DNA of 64,000 bases from Reichenbachiella agarivorans (GTDB lineage Bacteria; Bacteroidota; Bacteroidia; Cytophagales; Cyclobacteriaceae), in the NCBI RefSeq assembly GCF_025502585.1, contig NZ_CP106679.1, forward strand, positions 2,449,501 to 2,513,500, in the 5' to 3' direction. Below are positions 52,980-62,810 of the stretch, one piece after another. A program made the translations under genes and the position numbers. Numbering within the stretch: position 1 is the first letter of the stretch; the number at the start of each line of letters is the position of its first letter. The notes beneath the pieces are model-generated. The model saw nothing but the letters and a program-made list of their open reading frames with translations, was not told the origin of the DNA and did not search any database.

Positions 52980-53590
52980 TGATTAGAATATTTTTAATAG
53001 GTATGGTGCTTTTGCTATCAGCTCAATTGATCGCTCAACGCACGGATGAAGTGGATTTTTTGAAGAGACTAGAAGAAGTCAATAAAACCACACAATCGAT
53101 AGTGAGTGACTTTAGGCAGGTTCAGGAGTTTTCGTTTTTGGATGAAAAAATGGAGTCGACGGGTAAGTTTTACTTTATGAAACCTGGAGTGATGAAATGG
53201 GATCAAACCGAACCAGAAAAGTATTCATTTGTAATCAAATCGGATGAAGCCTACAAGACTGATAGCCATGGTACTAAGAAAATTCCTTTAAACAGTCCTC
53301 AAATTATTGGCTTTCGCAAATTTATCCTAGAGACGATGGATGGATCCATTCTGACGAGTCCAGACTATGATAGCGAAGTTGTCCTCAATGCCAAGACAGC
53401 GACCATCAATCTGATCCCAAAGCAAAAGACAGTTAGGAAGATGTTTGGCAAAGTAGTATTGGTTTTTGATCAGCAATCTTTGATGTTGAGAGAATTGAGT
53501 CTCTATGAGACCGAAGATGATTACAGAACGATGTATTTTAGCAATCACAAACTCAATACCCTGACAGATCAGGCACAGTTTACCAAATAA
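52976..53590 (+). CDS. LolA-like outer-membrane lipoprotein carrier-related protein
   Basis: A 204-residue secreted protein with signal peptide (about residues 1-20, cleaved near AQR). The pattern SIVSDFRQVQEFSFLDEKMES, GKFYFMKPGVMKWDQTEPEKY is the LolA-type half-barrel signature. Such proteins carry hydrophobic molecules through the periplasm. With the MMPL exporter at 38585 it could take the lipophilic pigment across to the outer membrane. It overlaps the deacetylase gene by four bases. Confidence 0.85.
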   Translation: MMIRIFLIGMVLLLSAQLIAQRTDEVDFLKRLEEVNKTTQSIVSDFRQVQEFSFLDEKMESTGKFYFMKPGVMKWDQTEPEKYSFVIKSDEAYKTDSHGTKKIPLNSPQIIGFRKFILETMDGSILTSPDYDSEVVLNAKTATINLIPKQKTVRKMFGKVVLVFDQQSLMLRELSLYETEDDYRTMYFSNHKLNTLTDQAQFTK

Positions 53591-53593
53591 ACC

Positions 53594-53974
53594 ATGAATA
53601 CGACTTCTTTCGATCAACTCATCAAATTTGGAGCCTTGCAACAAGATGAGGCAGGATACGAACTTCCTTTCTCCATCAATCCTTTGCATGAAATTTTCAA
53701 GGGACATTTTCCACAGCAGCCTGTATTGCCTGGCGTGGCTACCATGGAGATTTTGCGTAGAGCGCTGGAACTAGCAACTGCGAAGAGAATGCAATTGAAA
53801 CAAGCAGCCAATATCAAGTTTCTTGGGATGGTAGATCCTGTTGCTACCCCTGATTTGACATTGAGTTTCAACATCGCAGAAACAGACGAGGGACTCAAAG
53901 TAAGAGCCAGTATCAAGGTGACAGGTTCGGAGGATGTTTTGTACAAGCAACAAGCGACTTTTCATGCCGATTGA
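53594..53974 (+). CDS. FabZ/FabA-like 3-hydroxyacyl-ACP dehydratase
   Basis: A 126-residue hotdog protein. The active-site pattern IFKGHFPQQPVLPGVATME with His38 is the FabZ signature; the acidic partner of the second motif is less clear. It is the second dehydratase-like protein of the operon, so it may serve a different chain length or act as ApeI does in aryl polyene pathways. It begins 3 bases after the LolA-like gene and overlaps the glycosyltransferase by 11 bases. Confidence 0.85.
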   Translation: MNTTSFDQLIKFGALQQDEAGYELPFSINPLHEIFKGHFPQQPVLPGVATMEILRRALELATAKRMQLKQAANIKFLGMVDPVATPDLTLSFNIAETDEGLKVRASIKVTGSEDVLYKQQATFHAD

Positions 53975-55112
53975 GACAGAGATCAATTATTGTGTACTGA
54001 TCCCGACTTATAACAATGCGTCGAAGATCAGACCTGTATTGGAAAAGGTAGGTTTGTATGCCAGCAACGTCATTGTGATCAATGATGGTGCGACGGACAG
54101 TACCGCAGAGATCCTTGCTGATTTTCCTCAATATGATGTTATCATACATGAAGTCAATCAAGGTAAAGGAGTCGCACTGCGGCATGGCTTTGAGCGGGCG
54201 ATCACATTGGGTTATGATTATGCGATTACCATCGATTCGGACGGGCAGCATGATGCCGCTGATATCCCCAAGATCATCGCAGCGATAGAGCAAAATCCAG
54301 GGGCGGTGGTCATGGGATCACGCAACATGGAGCAAGCGGGTGTGCCTGGCAAGAGTAGTTTTGGAAATAAATTTTCCAATTTTTGGTTTTGGGCAGAGAC
54401 GGGTATCTCCCTGCCAGATACACAGACTGGGTTTAGAGCATATCCCTTGCATCCCATCAGTAAGAAGAAATGGATTACCTCCAAGTTTGAGTTTGAAATC
54501 GAGGTGATTGTACGTTTGGCTTGGTCCAATATTCCTTTTGTATCAGTGCCAATTCATGTGACATACGAGGAAGATCGCATCACACATTTTAGAATGTTTC
54601 GTGATTTTGCAAGAATCAGCGTATTGAACACCTTTTTAGTAACCTTGGCACTTTTATTTTTTTTGCCACGGTTGTTGATTATGCGTTTTTCCTTTCAGAA
54701 ATCATGGGAGAAATTGAAAGTGGAGTTTGGTAAGAACAAGGATAATCCAGGTAAAATGGCTTTTTCTGTTGGTTTAGGATTGTTTTTTGGGATATTTCCT
54801 GTGTGGGGATTTCAAATGCTGATCGCCTTTGGTGTTGCGAGTGTATTCAAATTGAATCGTTTGGTGGTATTGTTTTTTTCCAACATCAGCATTCCTCCTT
54901 TTTTGCCCATCCTGATTTTTGTCAGTTTCTTATGCGGAGCGCCTTTTGTGGCAGATCCTGTCCAGTTTTCAGATTTTACCCATCTTACTTTGGACTCTGT
55001 GTATGATCAAGTCGTACAATATGCGATCGGATCAGTTTTGTTTTCGGTTGCAGCGGGCTTGATTGGGACACTTGTCGCATATATTCTGTTGAAATGGGCT
55101 AAGGCCAAGTAA
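53964..55112 (+). CDS. family 2 glycosyltransferase fused to DUF2062 membrane domain
   Basis: A 382-residue protein. The GT2 domain (1 to about 215) has YCVLIPTYNNASKI, VINDGATDST and IDSDGQHD, where the DxD-like motif binds metal and nucleotide sugar. Residues about 220-245 and 270-375 form membrane segments; GLGLFFGIFPVWGFQMLIAF is the DUF2062 signature. The ATG at 53964 is preferred over an upstream one at 53934 inside the dehydratase gene. It probably transfers a sugar, or a polyprenyl-linked one, in the last pigment step. It is the final gene of the operon. Confidence 0.87.
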   Translation: MPIETEINYCVLIPTYNNASKIRPVLEKVGLYASNVIVINDGATDSTAEILADFPQYDVIIHEVNQGKGVALRHGFERAITLGYDYAITIDSDGQHDAADIPKIIAAIEQNPGAVVMGSRNMEQAGVPGKSSFGNKFSNFWFWAETGISLPDTQTGFRAYPLHPISKKKWITSKFEFEIEVIVRLAWSNIPFVSVPIHVTYEEDRITHFRMFRDFARISVLNTFLVTLALLFFLPRLLIMRFSFQKSWEKLKVEFGKNKDNPGKMAFSVGLGLFFGIFPVWGFQMLIAFGVASVFKLNRLVVLFFSNISIPPFLPILIFVSFLCGAPFVADPVQFSDFTHLTLDSVYDQVVQYAIGSVLFSVAAGLIGTLVAYILLKWAKAK

Positions 55113-55413
55113 AAATTGACCAATAGGAGGTTATAGGTACAGAATTTGCTAGAAAGTCGGAATTGATATTCTGACCAAACAATCTTGTCATAAATTGTCT
55201 GGTTCTAAATATTAAAGAGATTAATGCATTAATTTTGAATATGGGTTGTGCGAGTGCATGATCCATAGTTGATAGAAAATATGCGACTAGCTAATGGACA
55301 GTAGGGAGTAGATACAGACTGAATCTATGAACTATGGCATCTCAATATAATATCCATTGCATGCTGCTATTGACTATTGACTGAAGTACAGTTATCAATA
55401 AAAACCAGTAGAA
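55113..55413. other. 301-base gap, no gene seen
   Basis: AT-rich spacer with a hairpin GTCGGAAT-TGAT-ATTCTGAC at 55156-55175 shortly after the glycosyltransferase stop, possibly a weak terminator for the pigment operon. Nothing else is recognisable. Confidence 0.45.
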
Positions 55414-55998
55414 ATGATTAGAATTATTGCCATTGCAGGATTGTTGTTTTGTGTCACACACACTTCCAGTTTCGCCCAAGAAACTATAGACGAACAGTTT
55501 CAGGAATTTTATGATAACAATACCTCCTCATGGCAAGAATACAAACTGATCAAGAGACCCTTGCTCAAGCAGTTTTGGGATGTGGTCAGTGATACAGTCA
55601 AAGTCAAGAACGACGAAATCGTGAAGTTGAAGGGTGAAATTAAGGAATTAGATAAGCAAATTTCTGTACTGAAAGGTCAATTGTCTAAAACGGAAAAGGA
55701 ATTGACCGAAAGCAATGCCGTCAATCAAAGCATTTTGTTTTTGGGCATAGAGATGAACAAAGTCAGCTACAATATCATGGTTTGGTTGATTATACTGGGG
55801 TTGGTCATTGCGGTCTTGATCATTTATTTCATGTATATACGAAGCAATAAAGTCACCACAGACTCTAGGAAATTGCACAGTCAAATAGAAGAAGAATTGC
55901 GTGACCACAAAGAGAAGGCCCGTGAAGCACAGATGAAATTGAAGCGTGAACTTCAAACCGCCCTGAATACAATTCATGAGAATCGACTGAACCACTAG
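55414..55998 (+). CDS. secreted/membrane coiled-coil protein of unknown function
   Basis: A 194-residue protein with an N-terminal signal peptide (about residues 1-21, ending SFAQE), a periplasmic part with a coiled coil (IVKLKGEIKELDKQISVLKG), one membrane segment near residues 123-143 (MVWLIILGLVIAVLIIYFMY) and a charged cytoplasmic tail that is also helical. I recognise no family beyond this general architecture. It stands between the pigment operon and the helicase gene and has its own leader. The topology suggests an envelope scaffold or sensor part. Confidence 0.75.
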   Translation: MIRIIAIAGLLFCVTHTSSFAQETIDEQFQEFYDNNTSSWQEYKLIKRPLLKQFWDVVSDTVKVKNDEIVKLKGEIKELDKQISVLKGQLSKTEKELTESNAVNQSILFLGIEMNKVSYNIMVWLIILGLVIAVLIIYFMYIRSNKVTTDSRKLHSQIEEELRDHKEKAREAQMKLKRELQTALNTIHENRLNH

Positions 55999-56027
55999 TC
56001 GGACAACGAATACTGCTACTTAATCCT

Positions 56028-56035
56028 TAGATTTG
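56028..56035 (+). promoter_or_regulatory. -7 promoter box of the helicase gene
   Basis: TAGATTTG fits TAnnTTTG. The surrounding 14 bases TTAGATTTGCGATT are identical to those of the main pigment operon promoter. A start near 56042 would give a leader of about 16 bases. Confidence 0.6.
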
Positions 56036-56057
56036 CGATTCGATAGATAGAGATACG

Positions 56058-57299
56058 ATGAAATTTGAGGATTATAGGATATCAGATGAAATTAAGGAGA
56101 ACTTAGAAAAGATGGGCTTGAAGCGCCCAACTGATATTCAGTTCAAATCTATTCCTGCGATTATGAAGGGAGAGGATGTGTTGGCTATAGCACAGACTGG
56201 GACGGGCAAGACTGCTGCGTTTGCCATTCCGATAGTCGAGCAACTCTCTATCGCTCGTCAGAGCAGTACTCGTGCAGATGGTATCAAGTGTGTGGTCATG
56301 GTACCAACCCGCGAATTGGCCATTCAGATTGCTCAGTCGTTTGAGCGCATAGCTAAAGGAACCAAGGTCAAGATATTTAGTTTGTTTGGTGGGGTAGAGC
56401 AGGATGCACAAATCGCTAAGTTGTCCAAGCAAGTAGACGTGTTGGTTTCTACACCAGGTAGGATGTTTGATCTAGCAAGCCAAGGTTACATCAAGTTCAA
56501 CAGAGTGCAAACCTTGGTGCTGGACGAGGCAGATCACATGCTGGCCTTAGGTTTTATCAAGGATATCCAAGACTTAATCCGTTTGCTGCCAAAGAAAAGA
56601 CAGACCTTGTTCTTTTCAGCTACGATTGATGAAGAGATAAAGAAAGTAGCGTATTCTTTGGTCAATAAACCAATTCGAATTCAGATTTCTCCAAAAGACC
56701 CAGTAGCTAAGAGTGTGGATCACGCGGTGGCGTTTGTTCAGATGGATGACAAACGTTTCTTTCTAGAAAGATTGATTGGTGAAAATCCTGATAAAAAAAT
56801 TCTCGTATTTGTACGGACAAAAGTGAGAGCAGAGAGAGTCATGGCTGCTATGCAGCGCGTAAACATTCATTCGGAGACAATACACAGTGGCAAAGAGCAG
56901 CAAGATCGCAATGCTGTGATGTCAGCTTTCCGATCTGGAAAAAACAATCTACTGATTGCTACAGATGTATCTGCTCGTGGAATAGATATTCCTAATGTAG
57001 ATTTTGTTGTCAATTATGATTTGCCAGACGATCCCGAGTTTTATGTACACCGAGTAGGTAGAACAGGCAGAGGTAATCAGAAGGGAAACGCAATTTCTTT
57101 TTGTAGTGATGAAGAAAAGGAACTTCTCAAAGAGATAGAAACGTATGTGTCCAAACCGATCAAGGTACTATCGATTGATCGATATGATTATGAAGATACC
57201 ATTGATTTGAGTGCTGACAAAGTGCAAGATTGGAAAAAACTGATGTCCAAAGCAGAAGAGGAACAAAAAGCCCCCCGCAGAAAGAAAAAAAAGAAGTAG
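56058..57299 (+). CDS. DEAD-box ATP-dependent RNA helicase (RhlE-like)
   Basis: A 413-residue RNA helicase with the complete set of motifs: the Q motif region RPTDIQFKSIPAI, motif I AQTGTGKT, Ia VPTRELAIQ, II DEAD, III SAT, V ATDVSARGID and VI HRVGRTGR. The short C-terminus ends in a basic run PRRKKKKK that probably binds RNA. It acts in RNA unwinding, ribosome assembly or mRNA turnover, often important in the cold. It is monocistronic and convergent with the sensor kinase gene. Confidence 0.95.
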   Translation: MKFEDYRISDEIKENLEKMGLKRPTDIQFKSIPAIMKGEDVLAIAQTGTGKTAAFAIPIVEQLSIARQSSTRADGIKCVVMVPTRELAIQIAQSFERIAKGTKVKIFSLFGGVEQDAQIAKLSKQVDVLVSTPGRMFDLASQGYIKFNRVQTLVLDEADHMLALGFIKDIQDLIRLLPKKRQTLFFSATIDEEIKKVAYSLVNKPIRIQISPKDPVAKSVDHAVAFVQMDDKRFFLERLIGENPDKKILVFVRTKVRAERVMAAMQRVNIHSETIHSGKEQQDRNAVMSAFRSGKNNLLIATDVSARGIDIPNVDFVVNYDLPDDPEFYVHRVGRTGRGNQKGNAISFCSDEEKELLKEIETYVSKPIKVLSIDRYDYEDTIDLSADKVQDWKKLMSKAEEEQKAPRRKKKKK

Positions 57300-57346
57300 T
57301 CTGGTTGTCAGTGATCTATTGATGCATGCGTGACGCTGATGATCTC

Positions 57347-60300
57347 TTAATCTTCAGGTCTTTTGGGTAGCTGGATGAGAAATTCGGTGCCTTGACCTAG
57401 CTGGCTATTGACAATGATTTTGCCTTTTAGTTTTTCTACCAGTGCTTTGACGATAGACAGCCCTAAACCACTAGAGCTTTCGCCAGCAGTAGGCTTGGCT
57501 GATAGTTTTTGAAACATCTCAAACATTTTTTTCTGATCTTGTTCGCTGATGCCAGGTCCCTCATCTCGGATAGATATGCTGACAGTATTTCCTTGATTTT
57601 CACAAGTCAGGTGTACTGAGGATCCCGCCTCCGAAAATTTCATGGCATTGGTGAATATATTGTCCAATACCCTTCTGAGTACCTCCTTGTCAGTGGATAC
57701 AAAAAGTTCTGCTTTCGGCAAGGTTAATACTAGCTGTTGGTTCTTTTTATCCAGATTGGTTTGATAGTTGTCCAACCAAGAGTTGATATACTCTACTAGA
57801 TCAAATTCTTCGTTTTTGATTTTGATGTCAAATTGTTTCATGCCATTGACATAGAGCAAATCACTGATTAGTAAATCTCCTTGATTGATTAGTCGATTGA
57901 TGAGCTGGAGATACCTAGATTGTTCCTCATTGAGTTCTCCAGATTTGGTTATCAGGTTGGCTAGGCCTTTTATGTTGTTGAGAGGGGCTCGGAGATCATG
58001 TGCTACGATCCCAATCATCCCATCTTTTTCTCTGTGTAGGTCTTCGAGTAGATTGTTTTTGGTCAAAATATCCTTGTTGTAATCTGTCAACAGTTGCGCC
58101 TGCAACTCTAGTTCTTCTTTCTGACGTACTACTTCGATGGTTCTATTTCGTACCTCTTCTTCCAGCGCTCTTTTTTGATTATAGATAATTTTCATTCTGA
58201 CTTGATAGGAGAAATAGATGAATGCTAAAAAGCTCACAAATAGCAGTAATCTAAACCACCAAGTCATCCACCAAGGAGGTCTGATGATGATACGCACTTG
58301 AGTAATGGAGTCCATCCATTTTCCCTCGGTATTAGTCGCTTTGATACTCAAAAGGTACGTTCCTGGAGGGATGTTGGTGTAGGTTACAAACCTGCGATCA
58401 GCGGAGGTCTGAACCCATTCCTTCTCAAAATTATAGAGCTTATACGCATATTTGATTTGATCTGGATCGATATAGTTGAGAGATGAAAACTCAAAACTAA
58501 ATACAGATTGTTGGTGATTGAGTACGATGGTAGTGATGCTGTCTTCACTGGGGATTTCTACAGTAGACAGCAGGGCAGGTTTGTTGAAGATTTGGAAGCT
58601 GGTGATCCTCGTATGATTGTTTTGAACCAGTGGTTTGATGCTGTCAGGGTGAAACATATTGAAGCCATAGATACCTCCAAATAGCATTCTGCCATCCTTC
58701 ATTTTGAGGCATGACTCTAGGTTGAATTGGTTGTTTTGAAATCCTGTAACAAAATTTCTGATCTCAAATGTGATCAAATTCAACTTACTTAGCCCATGGT
58801 TGGTACTTACCCAAAGGTTGCTATGATCGTCTTCCAAAATGCTGGAGACGTTGTTGTTGGCCAGCCCGTCTTTTTCTTGTATAGTCCTAAAGGAATTTTT
58901 TTCACGGTTATAGATATTTAGTCCACCGCCTTGGGTTCCTATCCATATTTGGTTTTGACTGTCTTGAAAAATGGTTTGAATCTTGTTGTTAGAGATAGAA
59001 GTGGTGTCATTGGGTGAGTATAGATACCTTCTGAATTGCATGGTTTTTCGATCCAATACATTGAGTCCCCAGCTCGTACCCAACCATACCAAGCTATCCC
59101 CATCGAGTAGAATGCTCCATACATTGTCATTGCTCAAAGCAGAAGAATCTTGGCTGTTCCAACCAAAATTTAAGAATTGATCATGGTTTCTGCTGTACAT
59201 ATTGAGTCCTCCACCTATAGTTCCAATCCACAGATTGGCATCTTGATCCTCTTTGATTGTCCAGATGTTGCCGTTGTTTAATTGACCCGTCTCATTGGGG
59301 TTTGCGTAATAGTGAGTGAATTTTTTGGTGGCTGGATTATAGCGGTTGAGTCCATCGTTGTAGGTGCCGATCCAGAGCAGACCTTGGGTATCTTGGTAAA
59401 CCTCCATGACCGAGTTGCCGCTCAAACTATTTTGATCATCACTATTGTAGCTGAAATGTGTGTAGATGTTTTTTTCAACATCAAAGTAATCCACACCCGA
59501 ATGATCCAATCCTATCCAAATGTTGTTTTTTTCATCTTCACAAAATGAGGTGACATTGTTACCATGTATGCCTTCTTCTACTAGAGGGTTGTAGATGGTG
59601 TGCCCAAAGGAGGAATAGCTGGGGTGAAAATAGTTCAAACCGCCACCGTAGGTGCCTATCCAAATCGTGCCATTGTTGTCTTCGTATGCACACCATGCTT
59701 CATCAGAACTGATGGACCAGTCATCAAATTCGTTGTGAAGAAAATGATTGAATGTGTCATTTTTTTTATCGTATAGATTGAGTCCGTTTTGGGTACCTAT
59801 CCATAAGTTGCCTTTGGAATCGTGTAGTATGGCTCTAATATGTCCTTCTCCCACACTGGAACTGTTCTTTTCGTCGTTGGTGTAGTTTACGATTTCTTTG
59901 GTTTTGGTATTTAATCTGCTCAAGCCTGTTTCCGTACCGAACCACAATTCATCGCCATCGCCAGGTTCTATTTGCCATACGTTGCTATTGACTTGACCCT
60001 CATCTATGAGTCGGATGCGCTCAAATTTGCTTTCATTAGGTTTCAATTTGTTGACGTATTCTCCTACAGTAGCGACCCAGATATTGCCTTTTTTGTCTTG
60101 ATACAAATCCATGACCCAATCTTGGGTTAAACTTGTTGGATTCATGGGTTCGTTGACGAAGCGGGTGATTTTTACATTGGGGAAGTCTCCGGTATTTTCT
60201 ATTTTATTAAGCCCACCTCCAAAAGTACCTGCCCAGATATTGCCGTCGCTATCCTCCATAAGCGACCAAACAGAGTTGTGACTGAGTGAGTTTTGGTCTG

Positions 60301-60694
60301 TACCGCTGCTCATTAGTCGATCAAATTGTTCTGTTTTCTTATCAAATCTGCAAAGCCCATATGTGGTGGCTATCCACAAATAACCACGGCGATCTTCGAT
60401 TATCTTGGTGATGAAATTGGAAGAAAGTGTTTTTGACTTTTTGAAATCATTTTGATAGAGCGTGAATTTATGTCCGTCGTATTTGTTGAGCCCATCAAAG
60501 GTGCCAATCCAGATGTAACCCTCACTGTCTTGAAGAATAGTGTTGATGTTGGAGTGAGATAGTCCGTCCTTGACGGATAGGTGTTTGAAGCCTAAGTCGG
60601 TGTAACTGGAACTAGCCCACGCCATACTTATTTGGATTAGAAACAATCCGATGATAAGTAAAATGGCCTTTATGTTAGATTGACTAATGTTCAT
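57347..60694 (-). CDS. sensor histidine kinase with Reg_prop beta-propeller domains
   Basis: A 1115-residue membrane sensor kinase. A signal/anchor at residues about 10-28 precedes some fourteen Reg_prop repeats of the WIGT-x-GGLN-x-Y type to about residue 690, a Y_Y_Y domain (about 710-795), a membrane segment near 805-825, a coiled coil, HisKA with the phospho-acceptor His899 in VAHDLRAPLNN, and HATPase (NAMKFSEAG, DEGPGIS, GLGLSIVKALV). Unlike the hybrid systems of Bacteroides it stops after HATPase, with no receiver or DNA-binding domain, so a separate response regulator is needed and none is nearby. The ligand is unknown; glycans are typical for the family. Confidence 0.92.
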   Translation of the reverse strand: MNISQSNIKAILLIIGLFLIQISMAWASSSYTDLGFKHLSVKDGLSHSNINTILQDSEGYIWIGTFDGLNKYDGHKFTLYQNDFKKSKTLSSNFITKIIEDRRGYLWIATTYGLCRFDKKTEQFDRLMSSGTDQNSLSHNSVWSLMEDSDGNIWAGTFGGGLNKIENTGDFPNVKITRFVNEPMNPTSLTQDWVMDLYQDKKGNIWVATVGEYVNKLKPNESKFERIRLIDEGQVNSNVWQIEPGDGDELWFGTETGLSRLNTKTKEIVNYTNDEKNSSSVGEGHIRAILHDSKGNLWIGTQNGLNLYDKKNDTFNHFLHNEFDDWSISSDEAWCAYEDNNGTIWIGTYGGGLNYFHPSYSSFGHTIYNPLVEEGIHGNNVTSFCEDEKNNIWIGLDHSGVDYFDVEKNIYTHFSYNSDDQNSLSGNSVMEVYQDTQGLLWIGTYNDGLNRYNPATKKFTHYYANPNETGQLNNGNIWTIKEDQDANLWIGTIGGGLNMYSRNHDQFLNFGWNSQDSSALSNDNVWSILLDGDSLVWLGTSWGLNVLDRKTMQFRRYLYSPNDTTSISNNKIQTIFQDSQNQIWIGTQGGGLNIYNREKNSFRTIQEKDGLANNNVSSILEDDHSNLWVSTNHGLSKLNLITFEIRNFVTGFQNNQFNLESCLKMKDGRMLFGGIYGFNMFHPDSIKPLVQNNHTRITSFQIFNKPALLSTVEIPSEDSITTIVLNHQQSVFSFEFSSLNYIDPDQIKYAYKLYNFEKEWVQTSADRRFVTYTNIPPGTYLLSIKATNTEGKWMDSITQVRIIIRPPWWMTWWFRLLLFVSFLAFIYFSYQVRMKIIYNQKRALEEEVRNRTIEVVRQKEELELQAQLLTDYNKDILTKNNLLEDLHREKDGMIGIVAHDLRAPLNNIKGLANLITKSGELNEEQSRYLQLINRLINQGDLLISDLLYVNGMKQFDIKIKNEEFDLVEYINSWLDNYQTNLDKKNQQLVLTLPKAELFVSTDKEVLRRVLDNIFTNAMKFSEAGSSVHLTCENQGNTVSISIRDEGPGISEQDQKKMFEMFQKLSAKPTAGESSSGLGLSIVKALVEKLKGKIIVNSQLGQGTEFLIQLPKRPED

Positions 60695-61109
60695 CTCATT
60701 TTATGACCTACAGAGGCTCACATCCATTGGAGGATTGAAACCACATTGGGTCGTGTTAATAAGATAATACAGTGGGACATAGCTTTTGAATTACTCTAAG
60801 ATAATCAAAAACTACAAATGGGATGATGTAAATATAAGGTACTTCTTATATTAATATTCTTATTTGGGATGGTATTATTTTATTATAGATTATGTAGGTT
60901 GTATTTTCTATACTTTATATGATGGACACAGTAGAAGCTATACAAGCCTCTAAACAATTTTTGGAATGTATTTCTGATTTTTTTGGATAGGTTAGTTTGA
61001 TCTTCCCATTTTTTTCACTGTTCTTAAAAGTATTCAACTAGCTTCTATTTGTTTCTTTATGCAAAAGTAGAATTTGATTCGGTGTCTTTGCCCTAGTGAG
61101 AAATCAAAA
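60695..61109. other. 415-base gap with promoter region of the sensor kinase
   Basis: No gene is seen. AATATAAG-GTACTT-CTTATATT at 60831-60852 is a perfect 8-bp inverted repeat; read leftward its end gives TATATTTA, a near match to the -7 box of the sensor kinase promoter. The rest is AT-rich without further signals. Confidence 0.45.
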
Positions 61110-62330
61110 TCAAATTGGCCAATTATCTTCAAACTCACTACCAGCAGCCATAGTAGTCTCCTCCAATTCATTGACCAGACATTTTTTTAATGCGCCTGCA
61201 ATGGCTTCTTTATCCAAATCTTGTCCAATGATGACGAGTTCATTCATGCGATCACCCCATTTCTTATCCCACTTTTTCATTATATCCTGTTGGTTTTCCA
61301 TGTAGGCTTCATTAAGTGCTCGTTCTTTCAAAGGAACTGCTGCCCACCAGCGACCATAAGGCTCGGCTTTGAGTGATCCACCTGCCTGACTCCACATCAA
61401 GGCTTTGTCAGGTCGAGAAGCAATCCAAAACAATCCTTTACTACGAATAATAGTAGTAGGCCATTCATGCTGCACGTATTGCCAAAATCGCTCTGGATGA
61501 AAGGGTCTTCTCTCACGGAATACGAAGGAGGAAATTCCATATTCCTCTGTCTCTGGAGTGTGCTCGTTGTTTAGTTCTTTGATCCAACCTGCTGCCTGCT
61601 CTGCCTTGTCATAGTCAAAAAGTCCAGTGTTCAAAATTTCCCTTGGATCGATTTTGCTATGGTCTGTCCTTATGATTTTGGCTTCTGGATTGAGTTTTTT
61701 CAACGTACCTTCCAAAAGTCCCAAATGCTCCTTGGTTACCAAGTCAGTCTTATTGAGTAGGATGACGTTAGCAAATTCTACTTGATCGGTGAGCAGATTG
61801 ACAATGCTACGTTGGTCTTCTTCATCGTCAGTCATACTTCTGTCCAGAATGGTATCCGAACTACCAAAATCATTGAAGAAATTGAGCGCATCTACGACAG
61901 TAACCATCGTATCCAGCCGACTGAACTTGGTGAGGTCATAGAGTTCATCCCCAGTAGCAAAAGAGAACGTTTGTGCGACAGGAATAGGCTCTGAAATACC
62001 TGTACTTTCTATCAGCAGGTAGTCAAATTTTTTCATTTTGGCCAGCCTTTCTACCTCTATCATCAAATCTTCACGCAAGGTACAACAGATGCAGCCGTTG
62101 CTCATTTCCACAAGCTTTTCGTCCGTACGGGAAAGTTTGATTTCGTTTTGCACCAACTGACTATCTACATTTACTTCGCTCATGTCATTGACGATCACGG
62201 CTACTTTCAGTCCTTGTCTGTTGTGCAGTACATGGTTGAGAAGGGTGGTTTTTCCAGCTCCTAGAAACCCGCTCAGTACCGTAACAGGTAATTTTTTTGT
62301 TCCAAACATTTTATTTTGAAGTATTTTCAT
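61110..62330 (-). CDS. COG0523 (CobW/ZigA-like) GTP-dependent metallochaperone
   Basis: A 407-residue GTPase of the G3E family. Walker A is [12 protein letters not shown], the metal-binding motif is GCICC, and the base-recognition motif is LLNKTDL. The C-terminal CobW_C domain follows from about residue 270 ([12 protein letters not shown]). Members of this family deliver metal, mostly zinc, to client proteins under metal starvation. The start at 62330 is chosen because an ATG at 62357 would overlap the MerC-like gene by 26 bases; one at 62309 is also possible. A palindromic operator upstream of the operon supports metal regulation. Confidence 0.88.
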   Translation of the reverse strand: MKILQNKMFGTKKLPVTVLSGFLGAGKTTLLNHVLHNRQGLKVAVIVNDMSEVNVDSQLVQNEIKLSRTDEKLVEMSNGCICCTLREDLMIEVERLAKMKKFDYLLIESTGISEPIPVAQTFSFATGDELYDLTKFSRLDTMVTVVDALNFFNDFGSSDTILDRSMTDDEEDQRSIVNLLTDQVEFANVILLNKTDLVTKEHLGLLEGTLKKLNPEAKIIRTDHSKIDPREILNTGLFDYDKAEQAAGWIKELNNEHTPETEEYGISSFVFRERRPFHPERFWQYVQHEWPTTIIRSKGLFWIASRPDKALMWSQAGGSLKAEPYGRWWAAVPLKERALNEAYMENQQDIMKKWDKKWGDRMNELVIIGQDLDKEAIAGALKKCLVNELEETTMAAGSEFEDNWPI

Positions 62331-62331
62331 A

Positions 62332-62751
62332 TTATTGACAATCGGGAAACTCCACATTGGATTGTTTTATCTGAGTCCAGTTGACAAGGTGAGCAATCGC
62401 GACTACTGCCGCCCCACAAGATGTTAGTATGATTTCGTACCATTCGACCTGCAACCAGTGACCAAGACCAATGAGAGCAAACCCTGCTACAACAATGACC
62501 AATGCCATTGGTTTTTGATGATGCCTGAGATAACCATGGATCAATGCATAAGAAGCAATAAAACCACTCACAAGGATGATGGTGTATTCAATCCATGGAT
62601 TATTGAGAAACTGAAGGCCAGTTAAGGAGGCTAGACTGAGTAAGAACGGAAGTGCCACACAATGCAGGGCACAAAGCAACGAAGCACTGAAACCGACAAA
62701 ATCCAAATGAGATCCAATAAACTGATTTTTCATATTTTTCGTTAATAGCAA
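62332..62751 (-). CDS. MerC-domain membrane protein
   Basis: A 139-residue protein with four hydrophobic segments (from about residues 15, 44, 70 and 100). [18 protein letters not shown] is the MerC signature with its cysteine pair. MerC carries mercury ions in resistance operons, but similar proteins occur next to zinc-regulated COG0523 genes without other mer genes, as here. A role in metal movement across the inner membrane is inferred. It is the first gene of the leftward operon, starting right after the shared palindrome, one base from the GTPase gene. Confidence 0.82.
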   Translation of the reverse strand: MLLTKNMKNQFIGSHLDFVGFSASLLCALHCVALPFLLSLASLTGLQFLNNPWIEYTIILVSGFIASYALIHGYLRHHQKPMALVIVVAGFALIGLGHWLQVEWYEIILTSCGAAVVAIAHLVNWTQIKQSNVEFPDCQ

Positions 62752-62759
62752 CAGAGTTG

Positions 62760-62789
62760 CAAATATAACATCTAAATCAATAAATGCAA
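62760..62789 (-). promoter_or_regulatory. leftward promoter of the MerC-COG0523 operon
   Basis: Read leftward: TTG at 62789-62787, 19 bases, then TATATTTG at 62767-62760, a full Bacteroidota promoter. Its -33 box is inside the left arm of the palindrome. Confidence 0.75.
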
Positions 62790-62810
62790 TATTGTTGCGT
62801 TTATTGATTT
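62774..62810. promoter_or_regulatory. palindromic operator, possible Zur-type site
   Basis: Arms AAATCAATAAATGCAA (62774-62789) and TTGCGTTTATTGATTT (62795-62810) match at 15 of 16 positions around TATTG. The core TGCAATA-T-TGTTGCG (62785-62799) has the 7-1-7 layout used by Fur-family regulators. It contains the -33 boxes of both divergent promoters, so one bound regulator could shut off both operons. Zinc and Zur are inferred from the genes it controls. Confidence 0.7.

Noticed and set aside
62332-62751. Mercury resistance operon
   Set aside because: Only a MerC-like protein is present; merR, merT, merP and merA are absent and the neighbours point to zinc.
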